DNA from: Actinomycetospora lutea
Lineage (GTDB): Bacteria; Actinomycetota; Actinomycetes; Mycobacteriales; Pseudonocardiaceae
DNA: 64,000 nt
Direction of reading: 5' to 3'
Assembly: GCF_028737205.1 (NCBI RefSeq)
Contig: NZ_JAQZAL010000005.1
Location: 124,001-188,000, forward strand
A program made the translations under genes and the position numbers. Under the pieces are notes generated by a model. It did no database searches, was not told where the DNA came from, and saw only the letters and a program-made list of their open reading frames with translations. Of the stretch, positions 31,195-38,557 are shown one piece after another. The first letter of the stretch is position 1. Each line of letters begins with the position of its first letter.

Positions 31195-33504
31195 TCAGGA
31201 CCTCGCGTCCGCGAGCACCCGGCTGGTGCGCGTCACGTCGTCGACGTGCTCGACCGGCACGACCGCCGTCGAGATCGCCGTGAAGCACCCCGGGCAGCAG
31301 TACTGCCGGAAGTGCACCGCGCCGTCGACGTAGTCGCCCGCGCCGTCCACGACCTGCGGGCCGGCGTCGGTGACCGGCCCCTCGTAGCGCACGAGGTCGA
31401 GCTCGCCGACCGCGCCGGAGCCGAGCACGGTCGCGCAGTGCCGGCAGGCGACCTCGGTCCCGACCGCGACGAGGTTGTCGTCCAGGCGCCGGCTGTCGGT
31501 GAGGTCGACGGTGGAGCGGTCGCGGTCACCGACCGCGGCGCGGGCGCGACGGGCCTCCCGCAGCTCGCCGCGGCGGCGGTCGGTCGCGCCGGCCTCGACC
31601 GCACCGGCGCCGTCGAGGACGACGCCGTAGGCCTGCTCGGCCGTCGCGGCGGTGACCTTCTCCTCCCGGACGTCGCGGGCGACGTCGGCGGGGTCGCGGG
31701 TCAGCGGGTCGCCGTAGCCCCCGCCGCCCTGCCAGAACATGGTGAAGACCTCGCCGGGCGCCACGTACGTCTCGCCGTAGCAGGGCTGCAGCTCCGCGGT
31801 GCCGCCGATCTCCTCGAGGTCGGCGGGCAGCCGGCCCTCGTCCAGCTTCGCCGTGACGTCGCTGCCGCGCGCGATCCACTCCACCCCGGTGTTGCCGGGG
31901 TAGCCGCCCGCGAGCCCGTTGTTCTGGCTCACCGCCTTGCCGTTGGAGGCCAGCACGAGGCCGATCGGGAAGCTCGTGCCGTGCGGGGTGATCGCGAGCG
32001 ACGCCCCGACACCGCCGCGGCGCCGTCCGGGACCGCCCGAGTCCGGCTCCTCGCGCCGCCAGAGCGCGAGCACCGGGTAGAGGAACTCGGTCATCTCGAC
32101 GTCGGGCACGCGCCCCAGCGGGATGCAGAACAGCCCGCCGGTGTCCATCCCGTCGGCCTGCGGCTGGGCGCCGTACCCGCCCGCCATCGGGTCCATCATG
32201 ATCGAGAGGAACGGGGTCGGGACGGCGCCGCGCTGGTCGAGCCCGGCGATGACGGCGGTGTCCCAGGTGCCGCAGCAGGTGGCCTGGACGTGCGCGTCCA
32301 GGCCCGGCGCCTGGTCGAGCATCTGGCTCAGGCACTCGGCGACGAGGTTGCCGGTCAGCCACGCCGGCCCGATCGGCCCGCGGCCGACCGCGGCCGGGAA
32401 GCTGGCGTTGTTGATCGTGCCTTCCTCGGCGACGAGGTCGAAGCAGCGCATCAGCCCGCCGGCCGACCACGGGATGTCGCCGGCGAGGATCGGCAGCAGC
32501 GCGAGCATCACCCCGCCGCGCATGCCGGCGTAGGTGCAGTTGACGACGCCGGACTGCGGGTCGGTGCCGGTGAAGTCGAACGTCAGGTGGTCGGCGGCCT
32601 TCGTCATCGCCACCGTGATCTTGTGCAGGCCGCGGTCGCCGGTGTGCGACTGGTCCTGGTAGCCGGTGGCGTGCCAGGTGCCGTCGGGGAGGTCGGTGAG
32701 CTTGCCGCGCAGGCGCGACTCGGCGTCGGCCATCATCCGCTTCATCACGGCCTTGACCGTGTCGGCGCCGTACTGCTCGATGACCGCGAGGAGGCGGTCG
32801 CGGCCGACGGTGTTGGCGCCGACCTTCGCCCGCAGGTCCAGCCCGATCATCATCGGCACGCGGGAGCGGCGGACCCAGACGTCGGCGACGTCGTCCTGCA
32901 GCACGCCGTCGCGCACGACCTTGATCGGCGGGGTGGGCAGCGACTCGGAGAAGACGTCCTGCGCGGCCGGGGAGAACGAGCCGAGACCGACGCCGCCGAG
33001 GTCGGGCTGGTGGGCGATCGCCGAGGTCCAGCCGAAGAGCTTCCCCTCCCAGAACACGGGCTGGTAGACCATCGCGTCGTTCTGGTGCAGCCCGCCGCCG
33101 ACCCACGGGTCGTTGGTGAGGAACATGTCGCCCTCGGCGATGCCGGGGTTGGTCGCGCGGTGCTGCAGGGTCCAGTAGATGGCGAGGTCGACGGCGCCGA
33201 CGAGCATCGTGTTGTAGAGCCCGACCTGGACCTCCTGGCCCAACTCGTCGGACACCGCGAAGTCGAAGTCGTTGGCGTCGGTGACGATCGGCGAGCCGGA
33301 CATGCGCTTGAGCGCCTCGCCCATCTCGTCGGTGACCGACCAGAGGCGGTGGCGGATCACCTCGTAGGTGAGCGGGTCGAGCGCGTCGATCTGCTCCTGG
33401 GTGACGGTGTGCACCGGCAGGCCCGCCGGCAGCTGCGCGGCGAGCACGGCGGGGTCGACGGGGCGGCTCGAGAACCTCTCGGAGCCGGGGACGGCCATCA
33501 CCAT
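31195..33504 (-). CDS. Hydantoinase B/oxoprolinase-type subunit fused to acetone-carboxylase-gamma-like zinc domain
   Basis: A 769-residue protein. Residues about 40-600 are a hydantoinase B/N-methylhydantoinase B domain (DPLTYEVIRHRLWSVTDEMGEAL, DMFLTNDPWVGGGLHQND). Residues about 670-760 form a separate domain with CRHC and CCPGC cysteine pairs and FRQYCCPGC, resembling the small zinc-binding gamma subunit of acetone carboxylase. In acetone and acetophenone carboxylases the HyuB-like subunit and the gamma subunit are separate chains. The fusion argues that HyuA plus this protein is an ATP-dependent carboxylase of a ketone or phenol rather than a hydantoinase. It is four bases from hyuA and one base from the flavoprotein gene. 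Confidence 0.86.
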   Translation of the reverse strand: MVMAVPGSERFSSRPVDPAVLAAQLPAGLPVHTVTQEQIDALDPLTYEVIRHRLWSVTDEMGEALKRMSGSPIVTDANDFDFAVSDELGQEVQVGLYNTMLVGAVDLAIYWTLQHRATNPGIAEGDMFLTNDPWVGGGLHQNDAMVYQPVFWEGKLFGWTSAIAHQPDLGGVGLGSFSPAAQDVFSESLPTPPIKVVRDGVLQDDVADVWVRRSRVPMMIGLDLRAKVGANTVGRDRLLAVIEQYGADTVKAVMKRMMADAESRLRGKLTDLPDGTWHATGYQDQSHTGDRGLHKITVAMTKAADHLTFDFTGTDPQSGVVNCTYAGMRGGVMLALLPILAGDIPWSAGGLMRCFDLVAEEGTINNASFPAAVGRGPIGPAWLTGNLVAECLSQMLDQAPGLDAHVQATCCGTWDTAVIAGLDQRGAVPTPFLSIMMDPMAGGYGAQPQADGMDTGGLFCIPLGRVPDVEMTEFLYPVLALWRREEPDSGGPGRRRGGVGASLAITPHGTSFPIGLVLASNGKAVSQNNGLAGGYPGNTGVEWIARGSDVTAKLDEGRLPADLEEIGGTAELQPCYGETYVAPGEVFTMFWQGGGGYGDPLTRDPADVARDVREEKVTAATAEQAYGVVLDGAGAVEAGATDRRRGELREARRARAAVGDRDRSTVDLTDSRRLDDNLVAVGTEVACRHCATVLGSGAVGELDLVRYEGPVTDAGPQVVDGAGDYVDGAVHFRQYCCPGCFTAISTAVVPVEHVDDVTRTSRVLADARS

Positions 33505-33507
33505 GGG

Positions 33508-35643
33508 TCAGGCTCCTTCGGGAGACGCAGCGGAGCGGAGCTCGACCATCGAACTCAGCTGGATGTGGAGGTTGCCGAGCTCGTCGACGGTGCCGGTGCG
33601 GCCGTCGGGGACGACGACGGTCGTCGTCGGGACCTCGACGACGGCCGGCCCGGTGATGACGTGGCCGGCGCGCAGCGCGGCGTAGTCGTAGATCGGGGTG
33701 TCGACGAAACCCTGGCCGATCTCGAGGTAGACCGGCCGGCGCCCCGACTCCGGCGGGTCGCCCTCGGCCGCGGCGAGCGGCGGGAGCTCGGGACTGAACG
33801 GGAGGACGCCGCGGCCGCGCACGCGGTAGGTGATGGCCTGGATGCCGGCGGCGCCGAAGCCGGAGCCCTGGCCGTAGAGCTCGGCGTACTTCTGCTCGAA
33901 CCGGTCCGCCGCGGCCTGCATCGCGTTCTCGTCGAGCGGGCCCTCGCCGACCGGCACGGTGACCTCGGCGAGCTGCATCGCGTAGCGCATGTCGACCTCG
34001 CGGACGATCTCGACGCGGTCGAACGTGAGGCCCTGGCGGTCGAGGCCCTGGCGGACCTGGTCCTCGAGCTGCGCGAAGTTCTTCTCCGCGCGCACCGCGT
34101 CGACGGGGAGCTGGGCGGGGTCGGAGAGCTCCTGGGCGAGCGCGATGTCCGAGGCGGCCAGCCCGTAGGCGGAGAACGCCGAGGCGACGGGACCGAGCGG
34201 GACGACGACCTCGCCGACCCCGAGGTGGGTGGCGTACTTCGCGCAGAACGCCGGCCCGGAGCCGCCGAAGGCGTAGAGGACGAAGTCGCGGGGGTCGTGG
34301 CCGGCCTCGACGACGCTCTTGCGCAGCAGGTCGCCGGTCTGGGCGTTCTGCGCGGCGTGGATGGCGGCGGCGGCGTCCTCGACGGACAGGCCCAGCGGCT
34401 CGGCGATCCTCGTGCGGATCGCCTCGCGGGCGCGTCCGAGGTCGAGGGCCTTGCGGCCGCCGAGCAGGCCCGTCGTCGGCAGGATGCCGAGGACGAGGTT
34501 GGCGTCGGTGTTGGTGGGCTCGGTGCCGCCCTGGTCGTAGCAGGCGGGGCCGGGGTCGGCCTGCGCCGAGTGTGGCCCGATGCGCAGGTTGCCGCCGGCG
34601 TCGACCCACGCGATCGCGCCGCCGCCCGAGCCGATGGCGTGCACGCGCAGCGTCGGGACGTTGATCGGGTGGTGGTTGATGACGGTCGTGGTGTCGCGCT
34701 CCGGCTCGCCGTCCACGATGAGCCCGACGAGGAACGTCGTGCCGCCGACGTCGGTGGAGATGATGTTGCGGTGCCCGAGGCGCCGGCCGAGCTGGCTCGA
34801 GCCGACGACGCCGCCGGTGAGCACCGAGCCGACGGTGGAGATGGCCTGCTGGGGCGCCTCCGAGGCCGCGACGGCACCGCCGTTGGACTGCATGACGAGC
34901 AGCGGACCGGCGAGACCGCGGTCGGTGAGGCTGCTCTCGAGGTTCGTCAGGTAGTCCCGCAGGCCGGGGCCCACCTGCGTGCTCATGATCGTCGTGGAGT
35001 TGCGGGCGAACTCGCGGATGCGCGGGCTGACCTCGCTGGAGAGCGCGACGTAGATGTCCGGGTCGATCTCGCCCACCAGCTCGCGGATGCGGCGCTCGTG
35101 CACGGGGTTGCGGAAGGCCCAGAGCAGGGAGACGGCGATGGCGCGGATGCCGTCGGCGCGCAGCCTCTCGACCCGGCGGCGGACCTCGTCCTCGTCGAGG
35201 GCGACCACGACGTTGCCGTCGCGGTCGACGCGCTCGGTGACCTCGAGGGCGTGCCGCTTGGGCAGCAGCTGGTGGTCCTTGTCCTGGGCGAGGACGTGCT
35301 GCAGCTCGTGCGGGCTGCGGCCCAGGTAGCGGCCCTCGACGTTCATGATGAAGATCGAGTCGCGGTGGCCCCTGGTGGTGAGGAACCCGACCTCGGGGAC
35401 CCGGCGCATGACCAGCGCGTTGAGGCTCGACGTCGTGCCGTGGGCGACGTGGTGGGTGTCGGCCAGCATCTCCTCGACCGAGCGCCCGAGCTGCTCGGCG
35501 AGCAGCTCGAGCACGTCCAGCACGCCCTGCGAGTAGTCCGGGGGCGTCGACGGCGCCTTCGCCGCGATGACCGATCCGGAGTCGTCGTCGAGCACCGCGT
35601 CGGTGAACGTGCCCCCCACGTCGACGCCGATCACATACGTCAT
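33508..35643 (-). CDS. Hydantoinase A/oxoprolinase-type ATPase subunit
   Basis: A 711-residue HyuA-family protein. The N-terminal GVDVGGTFTDAVL and the central ISTDVGGTTFLVGLI are the two phosphate-binding motifs of the actin-like ATPase fold, HVAHGTTSSLNALV is the family signature, and the C-terminal region has a beta-rich acetophenone-carboxylase-like domain. It should drive ATP-dependent activation of the substrate together with the HyuB/gamma fusion. It is the first gene of the seven-gene operon. The ATG at 35643 is preferred: the GTG at 35649 overlaps the GAGGAG ribosome site, which sits at the right distance from the ATG. Confidence 0.92.
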   Translation of the reverse strand: MTYVIGVDVGGTFTDAVLDDDSGSVIAAKAPSTPPDYSQGVLDVLELLAEQLGRSVEEMLADTHHVAHGTTSSLNALVMRRVPEVGFLTTRGHRDSIFIMNVEGRYLGRSPHELQHVLAQDKDHQLLPKRHALEVTERVDRDGNVVVALDEDEVRRRVERLRADGIRAIAVSLLWAFRNPVHERRIRELVGEIDPDIYVALSSEVSPRIREFARNSTTIMSTQVGPGLRDYLTNLESSLTDRGLAGPLLVMQSNGGAVAASEAPQQAISTVGSVLTGGVVGSSQLGRRLGHRNIISTDVGGTTFLVGLIVDGEPERDTTTVINHHPINVPTLRVHAIGSGGGAIAWVDAGGNLRIGPHSAQADPGPACYDQGGTEPTNTDANLVLGILPTTGLLGGRKALDLGRAREAIRTRIAEPLGLSVEDAAAAIHAAQNAQTGDLLRKSVVEAGHDPRDFVLYAFGGSGPAFCAKYATHLGVGEVVVPLGPVASAFSAYGLAASDIALAQELSDPAQLPVDAVRAEKNFAQLEDQVRQGLDRQGLTFDRVEIVREVDMRYAMQLAEVTVPVGEGPLDENAMQAAADRFEQKYAELYGQGSGFGAAGIQAITYRVRGRGVLPFSPELPPLAAAEGDPPESGRRPVYLEIGQGFVDTPIYDYAALRAGHVITGPAVVEVPTTTVVVPDGRTGTVDELGNLHIQLSSMVELRSAASPEGA

Positions 35644-35701
35644 GGCCACTCCTCATCGAGCCAGGGGCGTGACCCGAGCCACGCATTTGACGGTGCCGTT
35701 G

Positions 35702-35731
35702 AGTATTCGACACCAACGAAAGGCTCGTCAA
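35702..35731 (-). promoter_or_regulatory. Promoter of the hyu/P450 operon
   Basis: On the minus strand TTGACG (35731-35726), 18 bases, AATACT (35707-35702), in an unusually AT-rich patch 59 bases before hyuA. It is the only good promoter seen for the seven genes. Confidence 0.6.
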
Positions 35732-35753
35732 GGGGCGGCGTGCGACCGCGGGA

Positions 35754-35915
35754 TCAGTCGGGCACGAGCTCGATCCATCCGCGCACGACGTCCGGGGTCA
35801 CCTGGCCGACGAGGTCGGGGTGGTCGGTGCGCACGTGCGTCAGCACCTGGTCGACGACCTGCGACTCCGCGCCCGCCCGGACCTCGAAGCCGCACTCGCA
35901 CGTCACCTGGTTCAT
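35754..35915 (-). CDS. DUF1059-like small protein
   Basis: A 53-residue protein. The N-terminal TCECGFEVRAGAESQVVDQVLTHVRTDHP fits the DUF1059 family: a CxCG pair, then a helix ending in His that could complete a metal site. Function is unknown. It is a single gene, read toward hyuA but ending 22 bases before that operon's promoter region, and is divergent from the SARP gene. Confidence 0.72.
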   Translation of the reverse strand: MNQVTCECGFEVRAGAESQVVDQVLTHVRTDHPDLVGQVTPDVVRGWIELVPD

Positions 35916-36040
35916 GGTCCTGCTCCTCCCGTGGGATGCGTCCGGCGCCGGGAACGATCCCGGCCCGCGCTTGCCACAACCTTGTCGTCGGATGGTCGCC
36001 CGCTGCCTAGACTCCCGGTCAGCGCGGCACGGGGAGGGGA

Positions 36041-36814
36041 ATGACCGAGACCGCCCCAGCACCGCACGGCGACCCACCCGTGCGGATCCAGCTCCACGGC
36101 CGGTTCGCCCTCGCCGTCGACGGGCAGGGCGTCGAGCACCTGCTGCCCGGCCGGCGCGCCCGCCTGCTCGTCGCGGTGCTGGCGCTCTCGCCCCGCAGCG
36201 CGGTCGAGCGCTCGACGGTGATCGACGTGCTGTGGCGCCCGGCCCGCCCCGGGGACGGCGCGGCGGGGACGTTCGCCGCGCTGCTGTCGAAGGTGCGCAC
36301 GGCGCTCGCGCCGGGGGAGATCCGCGGGCGGCGCACCCTGCAGCTGGTCCTGCCGCCGGGCTCGATCATCGACGCGGTCGTGGCGCAGGGCGCGCTGCAC
36401 GCCGCCGAGGCGGCCGCGGCGCGCGAGGACTGGCCGCGGGCGTGGACCGAGTCGCTCAGCGCGCTGTTCGTGACCCAGCGCGGCCTGCTCGGCGACTTCG
36501 AGGACCCCTGGAGCGAGGAGCGCCGCGAGGAGGCCGCGCACCAGCACCGCCGCGTGCTGCAGTGCTACGCCGAGGCGTGCCTGCACCTCGGCCCCGGCGA
36601 GCGCGCCGGCGCCGAGCGCAGCGCCCGCACCCTCATCGCGCTCGACCCGCTGGCCGAGACCGGCTACCGGCTGCTCATGCGGGCCCACCTCGCGCAGGAC
36701 GACCGGGCGGCCGCGCTGGCGGTGTACGAGCGGATGCGCTGCGCCCTGCGCGACCACCTCGGCGCCCTGCCCAGCCCGGCCGCCCAGGAGCTCCACGCCG
36801 AGCTCCTGGGGTGA
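36041..36814 (+). CDS. SARP/BTAD-family transcriptional activator
   Basis: A 257-residue protein with the layout of small Streptomyces antibiotic regulatory proteins: an OmpR-like winged helix (about residues 14-105, VRIQLHGRFALAVDGQGV...) and a bacterial transcriptional activation domain of TPR-like helices (about 112-250, ending AAALAVYERMRCALRDHLGALPSPAAQELHAELL). SARPs normally activate a nearby biosynthetic or catabolic cluster. No secondary-metabolite genes lie here; the convergent hydrolase and the hyu operon are the only close neighbours. GGGGAGGGG precedes the ATG. Confidence 0.87.
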   Translation: MTETAPAPHGDPPVRIQLHGRFALAVDGQGVEHLLPGRRARLLVAVLALSPRSAVERSTVIDVLWRPARPGDGAAGTFAALLSKVRTALAPGEIRGRRTLQLVLPPGSIIDAVVAQGALHAAEAAAAREDWPRAWTESLSALFVTQRGLLGDFEDPWSEERREEAAHQHRRVLQCYAEACLHLGPGERAGAERSARTLIALDPLAETGYRLLMRAHLAQDDRAAALAVYERMRCALRDHLGALPSPAAQELHAELLG

Positions 36815-36817
36815 GGC

Positions 36818-37606
36818 TCACGCGTCGAGGAACGTCGTCACCATGTCCGCGGCGAGCGCCGTGCGGGCGATGCCGCCGAAGTGCGTGGTGCCCGGCAGGA
36901 CGGCGAGCTGGGTGGCCGGGACGCCGACGAAGTCGCCGTTGACGTCGCCGCCGCGCAGGCGCAGGAAGCGCAGCGCGTGCTCGAGGCGCACCGCGTCGCA
37001 GTCACCGACCGTGTAGAGCGTCGGCGCGGCGTAGCCGGCGATGTCGGCCTCGCTCCACGCCGGGCCGGGGTCGAGCGTGCCGAGCTTGTCGAGCAGGCCC
37101 TGCAGGCGCTCGGGGTGCGGCGACTTCGCGCGGTAGGAGTCCGCCATCGGCGTCCCCTCGATCATGTCGACGGTCATGGCACCGACGGCCTCGCTGTTCT
37201 CCGGGCGCATCCCGTCGGGGGTGAAGGCCGCCGAGGACACGACCGCGCGGCGGACCAGCTCCGGGTGCCGGATCGCGAGGGTCAGTGCCACCGCCCCGCC
37301 GACGCTGAACCCGAACACGTCCACCTGCGCGATGCCGAGGTGCGCGAGCAGCGCGACGACGTCGCCGGTGAGCTCCGGGATGGACAGCGGCCGGTCGATG
37401 TCGTTGGTGCGGCCGTGGCCCTGGAAGTCGGCGGCGATCACGGTCCGGCCCGCCGCCAGGTCGGGCAGCAGCGCGCCGAACTGCAGGTCGATGTCGAACA
37501 GGCCGCCGTGCAGGAGCAGCAGCGGGACGCCGCCCTCGCCGTGGATCTCGTAGTACATCTGCAGGTCGCCGAGGGGGGCGTAGCCGGTCGTCGTCGTGGT
37601 GCTCAT
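36818..37606 (-). CDS. Alpha/beta hydrolase
   Basis: A 262-residue alpha/beta hydrolase. LLLLHGGLFD (about residues 30-39) is the oxyanion region, GFSVGG (about 98-103) the nucleophile elbow, and TTHFGG near the end carries the catalytic His. The size and the DFQGHGRTNDIDRPLS block match the group of lactonases, chloroperoxidase-like and meta-cleavage-product-like hydrolases; specificity is not determinable. It converges on the SARP gene with a three-base gap. Confidence 0.88.
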   Translation of the reverse strand: MSTTTTTGYAPLGDLQMYYEIHGEGGVPLLLLHGGLFDIDLQFGALLPDLAAGRTVIAADFQGHGRTNDIDRPLSIPELTGDVVALLAHLGIAQVDVFGFSVGGAVALTLAIRHPELVRRAVVSSAAFTPDGMRPENSEAVGAMTVDMIEGTPMADSYRAKSPHPERLQGLLDKLGTLDPGPAWSEADIAGYAAPTLYTVGDCDAVRLEHALRFLRLRGGDVNGDFVGVPATQLAVLPGTTHFGGIARTALAADMVTTFLDA

Positions 37607-37691
37607 CAGGATCTCCGAGGGGTGCGGTCCGTGCTGGCACCCTGGCGTCGAACGGCGTCGACCCCCTTCGACACACGCTCGGACATCGTCG

Positions 37692-38498
37692 TCAGGCGTC
37701 GAAGGCCCGCATCCCGGCGTCGAGGGCCGGCAGCAGCAGCGTGCGCGGGGCGAACCGCCCGCCGAGGGCGGTCAGCTGGTTGACCAGGCCCGGCGTGACG
37801 GCGCGGTCGCCGCGCGCCATCGCCGCGACGCCGGCCTCGGCGACGTCGCCCGCCTCCCCGACGAGCAGGTCGGGCACCTGGTCGAAGGCGTCGGTGCCGG
37901 CCGCGTCGGCGAACCCGGTGCGGGTCAGACCCGGGCTGACGGTGGTCAGGGTGACCCCGGTGCCCGCGAGCTCAGCGTGCACGGCCTCGGAGAACGAATG
38001 CACGAACGCCTTGCTGGCGGCGTAGGACGCAGCACCCGGGAGCGGCTGGAACGCGGTGATCGACGAGACGTTGAGCAGCGCGCCCGGACGTCCGCGCCGG
38101 GTCAGGGCCCCCACGGCGGCGACGGGGAGGTCGTGCAGCGCCAGGACGTTGAGGCGCACCAGGCCGTCGAGGGCGGCCCGCTGCTCGGCGTCGCCGGCGA
38201 GCTCGGCCACCCGCCCCGTGACACCGAAGCCGGCCGAGTTGACCAGGCCGACGACGCGCTCGTCGTCGAGCAGACGCCGGGCGGCATCCAGCCCCGCGTC
38301 GGTGCCCAGGTCCGCGGCGTGCACCTCGTGCTCGGGGCCCAGCTCCGCCGCGAGGTCGGCGAGCGCGTCCTCCCGGCGGGCGACGAGCGTGGTCGGGTAT
38401 CCGCGGTGCGCGAGCGCCCGCGCGACGGCGGCCCCGATCCCCGAGGACGCCCCGGTGACGAGGACGCGGGAGGTGGGTCCGGGCGGCGGCAGCGGCAT
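37692..38498 (-). CDS. Short-chain dehydrogenase
   Basis: A 268-residue SDR. TGASSGIG (about residues 15-22) binds the cofactor, NSAG replaces the usual NNAG, and the active site shows Ser in NVSS and Tyr/Lys in YAASK. It belongs to the DltE/YqjQ-like branch that acts on diverse alcohols. It is a single gene divergent from the molybdenum hydroxylase gene, with 59 bases between starts. ATG 38498 is chosen over an in-frame start at 38546, which would add a non-conserved 16-residue arm overlapping the neighbour's promoter. Confidence 0.87.
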   Translation of the reverse strand: MPLPPPGPTSRVLVTGASSGIGAAVARALAHRGYPTTLVARREDALADLAAELGPEHEVHAADLGTDAGLDAARRLLDDERVVGLVNSAGFGVTGRVAELAGDAEQRAALDGLVRLNVLALHDLPVAAVGALTRRGRPGALLNVSSITAFQPLPGAASYAASKAFVHSFSEAVHAELAGTGVTLTTVSPGLTRTGFADAAGTDAFDQVPDLLVGEAGDVAEAGVAAMARGDRAVTPGLVNQLTALGGRFAPRTLLLPALDAGMRAFDA

Positions 38499-38545
38499 GA
38501 TCGGGGAGTACCCGCCGGACTTGCGTTGGAGTGCACTCGAAGGCA

Positions 38546-38551
38546 TAGCGT
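38546..38551 (+). promoter_or_regulatory. -10 box of a leaderless promoter (molybdenum hydroxylase)
   Basis: TAGCGT is followed by six bases and the GTG at 38558; a weak TTGCGT lies 19 bases further upstream. Confidence 0.5.
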
Positions 38552-38557
38552 CGAGAC

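Noticed and set aside
33508-35643. Annotating HyuA/HyuB simply as hydantoinase
   Set aside because: No carbamoylase or racemase of the hydantoin pathway is present, and the gamma-like zinc domain points to the carboxylase branch; exact substrate is left open.
30640-36942. A 2100-residue open frame on the plus strand opposite the hyu genes
   Set aside because: Its composition is that of an antisense shadow (long Val/Gly/Asp/His-rich stretches without domains), and the minus strand carries well-conserved HyuA, HyuB and flavoprotein sequences.
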